A stretch of 64,000 nt of DNA. It comes from an uncultured Sphingomonadaceae bacterium. Its GTDB lineage: Bacteria; Pseudomonadota; Alphaproteobacteria; Sphingomonadales; Sphingomonadaceae. The stretch is taken from NCBI GenBank assembly GCA_947503245.1, contig CANNCV010000002.1, positions 723,465 to 787,464 of the forward strand, written 5' to 3'. The stretch's first letter is position 1. Every line of letters starts with the position of its first letter. The notes under the pieces are model-generated. The model searched no databases. It had not been told where the DNA came from and saw nothing but the letters and a program-made list of their open reading frames with translations. Positions 32,207 to 41,647 of the stretch are shown piece after piece. The position numbers were made by a program, and so were the translations under genes.

Positions 32207-33373
32207 TTAAAGCCGCATCATGCTTGCAATATTGTTGCGCTGCATATCACTGGAGCCACCAACAATCGGCATGCCCAGCAAATCACGCACATGGCGCTCC
32301 ATCTCATACTCTTTTGATAGTGCATAGCTGCCCATCACCTGTTGGCAGGCAATGGCAATTTCTACGCCAGTATCTGCGACAAATAATTTGGCCATGCTGG
32401 TTTCTACTGAACAGGGTCGCCCTTCATTGGCCAGCCATGTTGCGTGATAAAGCATATGCCGTGCGGCCTGCCATTTGGTCCGCGCGGTCACCAGCTTATG
32501 CCGAATGGCCTGATGCTGCGCGATGGGCTTACCAAATTGTTCGCGCTCCTGCGCATAGGCCCAGGCCTCGTCAACCGCAGCCCGCGCCACACCCAGAGCC
32601 ACTGCGCTAATCTCCAGCTTCTCAACGTCCAATGCGCGGCCAGCCAATTGCTGCCACCCGCGGTTCCACATAATATCCCCGCCCACCACATTTTCTGCTG
32701 GAATGCGCACATTATCAAAATACACATCCTGACTATGGGTGTAGCGCAGATTGACATGCTCAATATCCTGCATGGTGACGCCGGTTGCCTTGGTCGGCAC
32801 CAGTATGAAAGACAGGTTTTTATAACGATCCCCCGCATCACCGGAGCGCACCAGACAGTAAATATAATCCGCCCAATCTGCGCCCGTGCACCAGCGTTTT
32901 GCGCCATTGATAACAATATCATCACCATCGCGCCGTGCCGTGGTTTCTACACTGGCCAAATCGCCGCCAATATTGGGTTCGGACAGACCATAGGATAGGA
33001 ATATCTCGCCCTTTGCGACCTTGGGCAATATGGCGTTCTTCTGCGCTTCGCTGCCATTTTCTGACAGGTTCATACCGGCATAAAAGCTGGTGTGGATATA
33101 GGGGCCAGCCAGCGCGGAACCGCCGCGTGATAATTCCTCAATCACCGCAATAGCAGCAACCAGATCAGGCCCAGCGCCGCCATAATCCTGATCCACTGTC
33201 AGCGCAGTTAGACCCATTTTGTTGAACCGCGCATAAATATCACGCGGCCATTTTGCCTCTGCGTCCCATTGCTTGCGCTTTTCCGGCGGAGCATGTTCGG
33301 CGATAAACCGCTGCACCTGTGCGCGGATGGCGGTGACATGATCTGGCTCATCAATAAAGGTCTGCTCGCTCAT
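32207..33373 (-). CDS. Acyl-CoA dehydrogenase
   Basis: The start at 33373 (MSEQTFIDEPDH) follows the hydratase stop by 4 bp. The 388-aa protein shows the family motifs LSYGLSEPNIGGDLASVETTARRDGD, INGAKRWCTGADWADY, REQFGKPIAQHQAIRHKL and a final VGGSSDMQRNNIA. In many relatives the last motif carries the catalytic Glu (YEG); here the position reads Gly, so the base may come from another place or the activity may differ. It probably oxidises a CoA-thioester in the pathway of this operon. Confidence 0.88.
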   Translation of the reverse strand: MSEQTFIDEPDHVTAIRAQVQRFIAEHAPPEKRKQWDAEAKWPRDIYARFNKMGLTALTVDQDYGGAGPDLVAAIAVIEELSRGGSALAGPYIHTSFYAGMNLSENGSEAQKNAILPKVAKGEIFLSYGLSEPNIGGDLASVETTARRDGDDIVINGAKRWCTGADWADYIYCLVRSGDAGDRYKNLSFILVPTKATGVTMQDIEHVNLRYTHSQDVYFDNVRIPAENVVGGDIMWNRGWQQLAGRALDVEKLEISAVALGVARAAVDEAWAYAQEREQFGKPIAQHQAIRHKLVTARTKWQAARHMLYHATWLANEGRPCSVETSMAKLFVADTGVEIAIACQQVMGSYALSKEYEMERHVRDLLGMPIVGGSSDMQRNNIASMMRL

Positions 33374-33377
33374 ACCA

Positions 33378-34190
33378 TCATCCCCCGGTAAGATTGGGTG
33401 CGCGCTTTTCAGCCATGGCAGCAACCGCTTCGCGCCTATCATCCAGAAAGTTGGAAACGCTTTCATAGCCAATACTGGCATCCATCAGCTGCGCGGCCAG
33501 CGCTTTGAGCGGGATATTGGTCACTGTTTTCGTCCAGCGCACAGCCCATTTTGGGTTGCCCAAAATCTTGCCGCATATTTCAGAGACTTTTGCGTCCAGC
33601 TGATCAGCAGGCAGCGCATAGTTGATCAGGCCCAGCTCTTTCGCCTCCACTGCGGTCAACAAATCGCCGGTCATCAGCAATTCTTTCGCCTTGGCATAGC
33701 CGATCAGTTGCGGCCATATCAGCGCGCCGCCATCACCGGCCACCAGCCCGACCTTAACATGCGGGTCACCAATCAGAGCCTTGTCATCAGCAATAATGAT
33801 ATCGCAGAGCAAAGCGATGGTTGCCCCCAGACCGGCCGCAGCACCATTTAGGCGGCAAATAATCGGTTTCTCCATCTCCAGCAGCCCAGAGACAATGCGC
33901 TTCGCATCCCAGGCGATGCTGCGGAATTTCGCGGGATCATCAATCTGCTCAGCAAACCAGTCAAAATCACCACCGGCACAAAAGGCGCGGCCTTTGGCCG
34001 ACAATATGATGATATCGCTGTCCGCATCGCGCTGTAAATCGGTGAAGATGGTCGCCAATTCATCATGCATGATGGCATCGACGCCATTGACCGGATGATC
34101 AGATGTTATGAAGGCCGTTAATATCTTGCCGTCACGCGCAAAAGTAAAACGCTGATAATCCGCACTCTCAATCGCAAAGGCCGCCGCCAT
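33378..34190 (-). CDS. Enoyl-CoA hydratase / isomerase family protein
   Basis: This 270-aa crotonase-fold protein has the oxyanion-hole region ILSAKGRAFCAGGDFDWF and CRLNGAAAGLGATIALLCDIIIADDKA, and the third conserved segment VKVGLVAGDGGALIWPQLIGYAKAKELLMTG. It hydrates or isomerises acyl-CoA double bonds. Its ATG overlaps the stop of the preceding oxidoreductase gene by one base (TAATG), so expression is coupled. Confidence 0.92.
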   Translation of the reverse strand: MAAAFAIESADYQRFTFARDGKILTAFITSDHPVNGVDAIMHDELATIFTDLQRDADSDIIILSAKGRAFCAGGDFDWFAEQIDDPAKFRSIAWDAKRIVSGLLEMEKPIICRLNGAAAGLGATIALLCDIIIADDKALIGDPHVKVGLVAGDGGALIWPQLIGYAKAKELLMTGDLLTAVEAKELGLINYALPADQLDAKVSEICGKILGNPKWAVRWTKTVTNIPLKALAAQLMDASIGYESVSNFLDDRREAVAAMAEKRAPNLTGG

Positions 34191-35209
34191 TATTCCTCAC
34201 CCACTTTAACGACGCGCCGGCCCATATTCTCCCCGCGAAACAGACCGCAAAATGCCTCTGGCATGGCGGCCAGCCCGTCAAAACGCTCTTCCTGCAATTT
34301 CAATTCCCCTTTGGCGATCATACCCGCCATTGTCTGCAGGGCCTCAGGGAACATTTTGGCGTGATAAAATACAACCAGACCGCGCATCATAATCTGGTGC
34401 GTAATGAACGGCGTTGTGGTGCGAATGCCCGGCCTGTCCTCCAGCGCCAGCGAATAATCAGCAACCTGCCCTGCCACACAGATACGCCCATTTAAACGCA
34501 TCTTGGGCAAAACGCGTTCAATCATTGCATTGCCAACATTATCATACAGCAAATCCACGCCATCTGGCAGAGCTGCGCTGATAGCTGCGTCCAGATCATC
34601 AACGCTTTTATAATTGATGGCCACATCAAACCCAGCCTCTTCGGTCAGCCAATGGCATTTGGCATCACTGCCCGCAATGCCCACCACTTTTGATGCGCCC
34701 CACGCCTTGGCCAATTGGCCAGCAGTTGCCCCAACGGGCCCTGCGGCAGAGGATATCAGCACTGCATCGCCCGCGCGAAATTGCGCGGTTTCCTTTAGCC
34801 CGCAATAGGCCGTTAGGCCCGGCACACCCAACACACCAATCCAATAGGATAACGGCAATCCCGGCGTCACTGGTCCGATAAAACCCTTGCCATTATGAAT
34901 ACTGTGCGTGCGCCATCCACCAGCAAAAAACACCAAAGTGCCGTCTGGATATTTTTCATGGTTGCTGGCCTCAACCCGTCCGACCGAAAAGCCATCCATT
35001 GGCGCACCGATTTTCTGCGCTGCGGCATATGTTGCAGAGCCGGAAAGTCGCGAGCGCGTACCCGGATCAACCGAGTTATAAATATGCGCAATACGAAACT
35101 CGTCATCGCCCGGTTCGGGCAGCGGCGCATCTTCAATTTTAAAATCTTCGGGGACCGGAAGGCCATCACAGTGGCGCGCCAAAACAATTTGTTGCATATT
35201 CATCGGCAT
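34190..35209 (-). CDS. Zinc-independent MDR oxidoreductase (NADP-dependent enoyl reductase type)
   Basis: The protein is of the leukotriene B4 12-hydroxydehydrogenase / curA-like family: QIVLARHCDGLPVPEDF at the start, YWIGVLGVPGLTAYCGL, VLISSAAGPVGATAGQLAKAWG (nucleotide-binding loop) and a DLLYDNVGN motif. It reduces activated double bonds with NADPH. Three candidate ATGs exist (35209, 35203, 35197); a GAGAGGG motif lies upstream. It is first gene of the operon and divergent from the peptide-binding protein gene, with starts about 50 bp apart. Confidence 0.88.
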   Translation of the reverse strand: MPMNMQQIVLARHCDGLPVPEDFKIEDAPLPEPGDDEFRIAHIYNSVDPGTRSRLSGSATYAAAQKIGAPMDGFSVGRVEASNHEKYPDGTLVFFAGGWRTHSIHNGKGFIGPVTPGLPLSYWIGVLGVPGLTAYCGLKETAQFRAGDAVLISSAAGPVGATAGQLAKAWGASKVVGIAGSDAKCHWLTEEAGFDVAINYKSVDDLDAAISAALPDGVDLLYDNVGNAMIERVLPKMRLNGRICVAGQVADYSLALEDRPGIRTTTPFITHQIMMRGLVVFYHAKMFPEALQTMAGMIAKGELKLQEERFDGLAAMPEAFCGLFRGENMGRRVVKVGEE

Positions 35210-35258
35210 GGAAACAGGGATACCCTCTCGCTTTATTTTTATGTGGCGCCAGCAGACC

Positions 35259-36860
35259 ATGAAGCGGTCATGGCTGTCAACTATCGACTATCGCTTAGCC
35301 GCCCTTATCGCCGCAATATTGCTGCTTGGCTTAACAACTGGCTGCGCTGAAGAAACCGCCGAAGAAATCATAACCGACAGACAAGATGAAGATGCTCTTA
35401 TCAGATTATCGGATGCTGAGATACGCGGCCTTGACCCACAAAAAGTGTCTGATCTGGCCGCTATCCGCGTTGCGCGGGATCAGTTTGAAGGGCTAACCCG
35501 CTTCAATGGCAAAGGCGAAGCCGAACCGGGCCTTGCCAAAAGCTGGACGGTCAGCACCGATGGTAAGGTCTGGACCTTTACCTTGCGCGACAATTTGAAG
35601 TTTTCTGATGAACAGCCCATTACAGCGCAGACCTTTACCAGCATTTGGGAGCGTTTGCAGGCTGAGGCCACTGCATCACCGCACAAAGCACTATTTGCGC
35701 CTATCATGACTATATCTGCTCAAGGCGATGCAGCAGTACAGGTGATATTGCGCAATCCTTATCCGGAACTGCCCGCACTTTTGGCCCATCCCGCCATGGC
35801 GGCTTTGCCCATGCACCGCATTGCACAGCTTGGCGACCAATGGACTGGCGAACGTCCCTTAGTGACCAGCGGCGCCTATCGCACCGCGCAATGGATTTTG
35901 AATGACCGGCTCGTTCTGCAAGCCAATCCGCATTGGCATCAGGATGCAGCTGATATTGCCGAAATACAGTGGAAGCCGGCGGATGACGCATTGAACGGTA
36001 TGCGGCAAATTCTGGGTGGTGCAGCAGATATTGCGAGTGATTACCCCAGCAATCGTCATCAATGGCTGATGGAAAATCATGCAGAATTTGTGCATGTGTC
36101 CGATTATCTGGGCACCTATTATTTTGCGTTTAACAGCCGCACCGCGCCATTTGATAACGCCAATATTCGCCGCGCCTTGTCCATGGCGGTTGACCGGACA
36201 TTCCTGACTGAAGAGCTTATCGGATTGAGCAATAGTCCTGCCCATCTGGTCGTGCCGCAAAGACTTTGGCGCTTCCAAAACACGCAAAACCATAATGACG
36301 ATAACCAAGCATCCCACATCGCAGACCGCCGTAAGCAAGCGCGGCAATTGCTGGAAGATGCTGGTTATAATGACCAAGAACCGCTGCGTTTTGACATCCG
36401 CATTAACAGTTCACGCGAACATAAGCGCGTTGCTGTCGCGCTGGCGGCAATGTGGTCAGAACTGCCGGTTGAAGCGAGTGTTTTGAACAGCGAGGCATCG
36501 CTGCATTTTGCAGGTCTGCGCCGCGGTGATTTTGCACTGGCGCGTTCAGGTTGGATTGCCGATCTGCCCACGCCGGAAAATTTTCTGGCCGTCCATTCCC
36601 CAAATGCTGGTTCGTCTAATTATAGCGGTTACAATAATCCTGATTATGATGCGCTTCTGGCCAAAGCCGCTGGTCTGGCTGATCCTATGATGCGGGAAAA
36701 AGCGCTCTATGATGCCGCATTGCTATTGGCCGAGGACGCGCCAATATTGCCCTTATATTATTACACAGCCCGCAATTTGGTCAGTCCGCGTATAAAGGGC
36801 TGGCAAGACAATGTGCTGAACATTCACCCCAGCAGCACCTTATCATTCACAACCCAATAA
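35259..36860 (+). CDS. Extracellular solute-binding lipoprotein, family 5 (peptide type)
   Basis: The start at 35259 (MKRSWLSTIDYRL) gives a lipoprotein signal ending LTTGC. The mature 500-aa protein has the SBP_bac_5 pattern: IRGLDPQKVSDLAAIRVARDQFEGL, PGLAKSWTVSTDGKVWTFTLRDNLKFSD, TSGAYRTAQWILNDRLVLQANPHWH and FNSRTAPFDNANIRRALSMAVDR. It captures peptides or similar ligands for an ABC importer. No permease or ATPase genes are near, so the importer must be elsewhere or absent. Confidence 0.88.
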   Translation: MKRSWLSTIDYRLAALIAAILLLGLTTGCAEETAEEIITDRQDEDALIRLSDAEIRGLDPQKVSDLAAIRVARDQFEGLTRFNGKGEAEPGLAKSWTVSTDGKVWTFTLRDNLKFSDEQPITAQTFTSIWERLQAEATASPHKALFAPIMTISAQGDAAVQVILRNPYPELPALLAHPAMAALPMHRIAQLGDQWTGERPLVTSGAYRTAQWILNDRLVLQANPHWHQDAADIAEIQWKPADDALNGMRQILGGAADIASDYPSNRHQWLMENHAEFVHVSDYLGTYYFAFNSRTAPFDNANIRRALSMAVDRTFLTEELIGLSNSPAHLVVPQRLWRFQNTQNHNDDNQASHIADRRKQARQLLEDAGYNDQEPLRFDIRINSSREHKRVAVALAAMWSELPVEASVLNSEASLHFAGLRRGDFALARSGWIADLPTPENFLAVHSPNAGSSNYSGYNNPDYDALLAKAAGLADPMMREKALYDAALLLAEDAPILPLYYYTARNLVSPRIKGWQDNVLNIHPSSTLSFTTQ

Positions 36861-36953
36861 CACATAATAGGTCAGGCCGAGCCTCAACATGTTCACTCAC
36901 TATCAAGCGTCTAAGCGATAGCAGAGCGCGATGAATAGATGTAAGGTGCCTGT

Positions 36954-38450
36954 GTGACTCGGCTTCTATCCCCTTTACCCTCTCTCATGCGTGCTATAAT
37001 GGTTCCGCTATCGCTGGTTTTGTCGCTTATGGCTTTGGCATCCTGCAGCTCTTCAGGTGAGAGCAATACCGTCATATCCATCATTGATAAGCAGCAGACA
37101 TTGTTTGAGATTGGCCGCAAGACATTATCCCCTGGTGCACGCAATATCCGCATGGCGATAGCCCAAGGGCTGGTTCGTTTTGACGAGCAGGGGCAAATCA
37201 CTCCCGGCCTGGCCGAACGCTGGGTCGTTACCGATGATGGGCTGAGCTATGTCTTTCGCATTCGCAACCAAAATTGGGCCGATGGCACTGATGCCAATGC
37301 GGCCGATATTGCACGCGGACTAAGCGAAAGGCTAGCGATAGAAAGGACAGGCCGCCTTGCCGCAGATGTAGCGGCCATTCGGGATATCCGCGCAATGACG
37401 CAATTTGTTGTCGAAGTCCGCCTCAATAACCCTTTCCCCAATTTGCTGCAAATATTGGCGCAGCCAGAAATGGGTGTCCGTGTCGATGGACGTGTTTCCG
37501 GCCCACTAAAGCTTGATAGCCCATCTACTCCGGCGGTTTTGTCGATATTGCCACTAACGCCGGAAGAAGAAGAAATATTGACCAACAGGGGCGATTTGCC
37601 TTTGCAGGTACGCTCTGACAAGGCAGCGAAAAGCGTGGAACTGTTCCGCAGCGGCCAATCTGATTTGGTACTGGGGGGGAGATTTCACAATTTGCCATTG
37701 GTCAATGTTGCTGGGATAGCGCGCAGCCGGTTACTGCTTGACCCCGCGCCGGGCCTGTTTGGGTTGATTGTCACCAATGATGACGGATTTTTGGCTGAGC
37801 CGGCAAATCGTGAAGCGCTCTCTATGGCCATAGACCGCACCAACTTGCTGCCAGCCCTGCAATTACAAAATTGGGGCGCAACAACGCGGATCATTCCCGC
37901 TGATGTTCCAGATTATACACCGATTGTCGCAGATCGCTGGCAAGATTTGAGCATAGCTGAGCGCCGAGCAACCGCTCGTTTGCGGGTTGTCAGTTGGCAA
38001 AACCGCAACCGTTTGGTCCGTACTTTGCGCGTTGCCATGCCGGAAGGGGCGGGCGCACGCTATCTTATGGCAAAATTACGCGCAGACTGGCGCTTGATCG
38101 GCATTGATGTGCAAATGGTCACCAATGGCAGCTATGCCGATCTGGAGCTGATTGACGAGGTGGCCAGATATAATGGCGCGGAATGGTATATCTCGCAACT
38201 GGGTTGCGCACGGCAAAAGCTTTGCGACGAAGAAAGCGAGTTTCAGTTGCAGGATGCCCGCGCCGCTTTTGATAGCGATTTGCGGGCCACAAAAATGGCC
38301 GAGGTCGAGACTCTGATGACGCGCTTCAACAATTATATCCCGCTCGGTCAGCCTATACGGTGGTCGCTGGTCAGCGGCGATATCGATGGCTTTGTCGCCA
38401 ATGGCGCAGGCCTCCACCCCTTGCTTCCGCTGCTTGAATCCCCAAATTAA
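36954..38450 (+). CDS. Second family 5 solute-binding lipoprotein
   Basis: The 498-aa protein starts at GTG with AAGG upstream; the signal ends ALASC. It shares with the preceding gene the motifs PGLAERWVVTDDGLSYVFRIRNQNWADG and NREALSMAIDRTNLLPAL, but is strongly diverged and lacks the long NPHW region. The pair probably arose by old duplication, 93 bp apart and co-oriented. As with its neighbour, no transporter genes are linked. Confidence 0.82.
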   Translation: MTRLLSPLPSLMRAIMVPLSLVLSLMALASCSSSGESNTVISIIDKQQTLFEIGRKTLSPGARNIRMAIAQGLVRFDEQGQITPGLAERWVVTDDGLSYVFRIRNQNWADGTDANAADIARGLSERLAIERTGRLAADVAAIRDIRAMTQFVVEVRLNNPFPNLLQILAQPEMGVRVDGRVSGPLKLDSPSTPAVLSILPLTPEEEEILTNRGDLPLQVRSDKAAKSVELFRSGQSDLVLGGRFHNLPLVNVAGIARSRLLLDPAPGLFGLIVTNDDGFLAEPANREALSMAIDRTNLLPALQLQNWGATTRIIPADVPDYTPIVADRWQDLSIAERRATARLRVVSWQNRNRLVRTLRVAMPEGAGARYLMAKLRADWRLIGIDVQMVTNGSYADLELIDEVARYNGAEWYISQLGCARQKLCDEESEFQLQDARAAFDSDLRATKMAEVETLMTRFNNYIPLGQPIRWSLVSGDIDGFVANGAGLHPLLPLLESPN

Positions 38451-38480
38451 TAATGGGCAAGCAATTTTGAGGAAAACAGC

Positions 38481-38903
38481 ATGGCCGTTTCGCCAAGCAC
38501 CAAAGACATGATCAAACAAGGGCTTGAAGCCCTTCCCCGCGACCCCAAAGCCGTGCGCCAAAGGGTGGAAGCGTTGGAAGCGGTATTAGAACGCAGCATG
38601 GTCCTGCCCGGTGTGAAAATGCCTATTGGGCTTGATACTATATTGGGTCTGGTGCCGATTGTGGGCGATGTTATCACCGCTGTCATGGGGCTTTACATGG
38701 TTTGGGAAGCCCGCAATCTCGGGCTTTCGCGCTTTCAAATGGCACGTATGATTGGCAATATCGGTATTGATACCTTGATCGGCAGCGTTCCTGTCGCAGG
38801 TGATCTGTTTGATCTGTTCTGGCGCTCAAACACCAAAAACCTGCGTATCATAAAACGCCATCTCGATAAACATCACCCCGGCGATATGGTTATTGAAGGC
38901 TAG
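38481..38903 (+). CDS. DUF4112 family membrane protein
   Basis: This 140-aa protein has LDTILGLVPIVGDVITAVMGLYMVWEARNLGL and GNIGIDTLIGSVPVAGDLFDLFWRSNTKN, the two repeated Gly-rich membrane motifs of DUF4112. Function is unknown in the family. A ribosome-binding site (GAGGAAAACAGC) precedes ATG. It converges with the CDC48 gene across a shared hairpin. Confidence 0.9.
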   Translation: MAVSPSTKDMIKQGLEALPRDPKAVRQRVEALEAVLERSMVLPGVKMPIGLDTILGLVPIVGDVITAVMGLYMVWEARNLGLSRFQMARMIGNIGIDTLIGSVPVAGDLFDLFWRSNTKNLRIIKRHLDKHHPGDMVIEG

Positions 38904-38920
38904 AGCAAATAGGATAACAA

Positions 38921-38953
38921 CCAAAGCGCAGCATCATGTCAGCTGCGCTTTGG
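38921..38953. terminator. Bidirectional hairpin between DUF4112 and CDC48 genes
   Basis: CCAAAGCGCAGC pairs perfectly with GCTGCGCTTTGG around a 9-nt loop, between convergent genes. T-runs are weak on both sides, but location and 12-bp stem support termination in both directions. Confidence 0.75.
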
Positions 38954-38959
38954 ACCGCA

Positions 38960-41284
38960 TCAATGCTTATCTTCGCGCTCCGGCTTTAACATACCCGGCG
39001 TAACAAAACCAATCGGGTTCACCGCCATTGCCTTTTGCTTCAGCGTCGATTCAATCTTGGCATATTCAGATTCCATATCGGGCGTCACAGAAGGCCGCGA
39101 AGCCTTTAGTGCTTGCATGAAATGCTTATGCTCAACTTCAATATCGATATCTGCACTATCAAAGCCACGCTCTCGAAGCGCAAATAAGCCAGCCCGGCGC
39201 ACCAGATCTTCCAGATCCGCCCCGGTATAAAATTCTGCCATTTCGGCGATTTTATCCAGATCAACATCGCTATGCAGCGGCATTTTGCTGGTATGGATAG
39301 ACAAGATACGGCGACGCCCGCCCATATCGGGCACAGACACATAGACCAGTTCATCAAAGCGGCCCGGGCGCAGCAATGCAGGATCAACCATATTGGGTCG
39401 ATTGGTGGCGCCAATTACAACCACGGATTGCATCTCTTCCAGTCCGTCCATCTCTGCCAAAATGGTATTGACCACACGCTCTGTGACCTGTGGTTCACCC
39501 ATTCCTCCGCCACGTGCCGGAACCAGACTATCAATCTCATCGATAAAAATAATTGTCGGCGCGACTTGCCGTGCTCTGGCAAAAAGCCGAGCAATTTGCT
39601 GTTCGCTTTCACCATACCATTTGGAAAGCATATCCGATGATTTGGTAGCGATGAAATTGGCATGCGATTCCTTGGCAACAGCTTTGGCCAACAATGTTTT
39701 GCCTGTCCCGGGCGGGCCATAGAGCAAGAAGCCTTTTGCCGGACGAATACCCAAACGCGCAAATGCATCAGGGTTTTTCAGGGGCAGTTCAACCCCTTCT
39801 TTCAGCTTTGCCTGTGCATCGTCCAAACCGCCAATATCTGACCAGCTAACATCAGGCGCTTGCACCATGACTTCGCGCATGGCCGATGGCTGAACGCGCT
39901 TAATCGCCTCCATAAAGTCATCACGATTGACACACAGATCGTCCAGCACTTCCTGCGGGACGGTCTGCTCCTCCAGATTGATTTTCGGCATGATGCGCCG
40001 CACAGCCTCTATAGCGGCTTCACGCGTTAGAGCGGCAATATCTGCACCGACAAAACCAAAGGTCGTGCGCGCCAATTCATTAAGATCAACATCGGAGTAT
40101 AACGGCATGCCGCGCGTGTGGATGCCAAAAATCTCTCGCCGTCCTGTCTCGTCAGGAACACCAACGATAATTTCACGGTCAAAACGTCCCGGACGGCGCA
40201 GCGCTTCATCAATAGCATCAGGCCGGTTGGTTGCAGCAATTACCACCAGATTGACGCGTGACTCCAGTCCATCCATCAATGTCAATAATTGCGCAACCAG
40301 ACGCTTTTCCGCCTCGCCCTGCACGCGCTCACGCTTGGGAGCGATCGAATCAATCTCATCAATAAACAGGATAGAGGGCGCAGCCTTGGTCGCTGCCTCA
40401 AAAACTTCACGCAGTTTTTTCTCTGACTCGCCATATGCAGAGCCCATAATTTCCGGGCCGTTGATCAGGAAAAACTCGGCATCGCTTTCATTGGCGACCG
40501 CCCGGGCCAGCCGCGTCTTGCCGGTTCCCGGAGGGCCATGCAACAAAACCCCGCGCGGTGGATCAACGCCCAGCCGCGTAAATAATTCGGGGTAACGTAA
40601 CGGCAATTCCACCATTTCGCGCAATTGATCGATTGTTTCGCTCATTCCGCCAATATCATCATAGGTGACATCCGCGCGGCGTGCGTCCTTTGGTTCTTCA
40701 TATTCGGGGCGCAGCTCGACTTCGGTATCGGCTGCGATATGCACAATGCCCTTAGGCACCGTACTCACCACAACCAAGCGCACTTGGGTAAGAGCAAAGG
40801 CCGGTGTATTCAGCATCTGGCGCAATTGGGCAGGCATATCGCCGCGGTTAACCTGTTGCTGGCCATTGGTTGCAACAAAATCACCCGCCACCATAGGGCG
40901 GCCAGCAAAGCTGCGTTTCAATGCCGCGCTGGACCCTTGTAAGCGCAGATCTTTTTGCGCTGGTGCCAAGACGACTTTTTGAGCAGGACGCGATTCGGCT
41001 TTTGCAAGATGGACAAAATCACCTGAACCAACGCCGGCACTGGCCCGTAAAAAACCATCCAGCCGTACAAATTCCAGACCCTGATCTTCGGGATAAGGCA
41101 GAACCGCGCGTGCAGCAGTCTCTTTCTTACCGCGCACAGCGATAACATCCCCCTCTGCGATGCCCAATTTGGCCATCATATCTTGGCTAATCCTCGCCAA
41201 CCCTCTGCCACTATCTTCAGGGCGGGCATTGGCAACCTGCAATTTTACGTCTTGTTGCGCGGCGCCTGGCTCCGTTGTCGGCAT
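38960..41284 (-). CDS. CDC48/p97-family AAA ATPase
   Basis: The start at 41284 (MPTTEPGAAQ) gives 774 aa. An N-terminal double-psi barrel region (LQVANARPEDSGRGLARISQDM) is followed by two AAA modules: GPPGTGKTRLARAVA with FIDEIDSIAPKRE, and GPPGTGKTLLAKAVA with FIDEIDSLVPARG. R-finger segments NRPDAIDEALRRPGRFDRE and NRPNMVDPALLRPGRFDEL are present. Such hexamers unfold proteins. Bacterial members are patchily distributed and their substrates are poorly defined. It stands alone between a terminator and a candidate sRNA. Confidence 0.93.
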   Translation of the reverse strand: MPTTEPGAAQQDVKLQVANARPEDSGRGLARISQDMMAKLGIAEGDVIAVRGKKETAARAVLPYPEDQGLEFVRLDGFLRASAGVGSGDFVHLAKAESRPAQKVVLAPAQKDLRLQGSSAALKRSFAGRPMVAGDFVATNGQQQVNRGDMPAQLRQMLNTPAFALTQVRLVVVSTVPKGIVHIAADTEVELRPEYEEPKDARRADVTYDDIGGMSETIDQLREMVELPLRYPELFTRLGVDPPRGVLLHGPPGTGKTRLARAVANESDAEFFLINGPEIMGSAYGESEKKLREVFEAATKAAPSILFIDEIDSIAPKRERVQGEAEKRLVAQLLTLMDGLESRVNLVVIAATNRPDAIDEALRRPGRFDREIIVGVPDETGRREIFGIHTRGMPLYSDVDLNELARTTFGFVGADIAALTREAAIEAVRRIMPKINLEEQTVPQEVLDDLCVNRDDFMEAIKRVQPSAMREVMVQAPDVSWSDIGGLDDAQAKLKEGVELPLKNPDAFARLGIRPAKGFLLYGPPGTGKTLLAKAVAKESHANFIATKSSDMLSKWYGESEQQIARLFARARQVAPTIIFIDEIDSLVPARGGGMGEPQVTERVVNTILAEMDGLEEMQSVVVIGATNRPNMVDPALLRPGRFDELVYVSVPDMGGRRRILSIHTSKMPLHSDVDLDKIAEMAEFYTGADLEDLVRRAGLFALRERGFDSADIDIEVEHKHFMQALKASRPSVTPDMESEYAKIESTLKQKAMAVNPIGFVTPGMLKPEREDKH

Positions 41285-41397
41285 ATATTCATCCCATCTG
41301 TTCAAAAACTTGTCAGATGAAACCTAGGTGCAGAAGCGCAATAATTCAAATGCTGGCGGCACATAATTCGATTTCGTGCGTTGAGCGGAATATTGGC

Positions 41398-41426
41398 AAA
41401 AAAAAAGGCCAGCCCGAAGGCTGGCC
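41398..41426 (-). terminator. Intrinsic terminator (minus strand)
   Basis: GGCCAGCC-TTCG-GGCTGGCC is followed by nine T residues on the minus strand, a textbook intrinsic terminator. It lies upstream of the CDC48 gene, so it must end another short transcript. Confidence 0.88.
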
Positions 41427-41497
41427 GTAAAAGGTATATAGGAGAGGATGCCTAAAAGGCCCACTCTAGATGTGGCAAAAACCATAATTGTGCAAGT
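41398..41497 (-). ncRNA. Candidate small RNA with TTCG-loop terminator
   Basis: On the minus strand TTGCAT-N17-TATCTT (41531-41503) forms a good sigma-70-type promoter. About 100 nt later the transcript would end at a strong terminator. No ORF on this strand lies between. The predicted RNA contains a small hairpin (GCC-TTTTA-GGC) and then a single-stranded CCTCTCC, complementary to Shine-Dalgarno sequences, as in anti-SD sRNAs of alphaproteobacteria. The start is inferred from the promoter only. Confidence 0.5.
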
Positions 41498-41647
41498 GCG
41501 AAAAGATAGTAGTAAGTTGCATTCTATGCAATTATGTTATATAAATTACTGATATACAATATTTTATATAGGCAAAAAAATTTATTGCGGCGCACAATTT
41601 TTATGAAAATTCGTTTATAACGCGTCCGAATCGGAGTATTTACCCAT

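Noticed and set aside
41449-41553. 34-aa plus-strand peptide MPKRPTLDVAKT... with GGAGAGG upstream
   Set aside because: It lies opposite the better supported sRNA and terminator and has no plus-strand terminator or recognised homology. It is kept only as an alternative.
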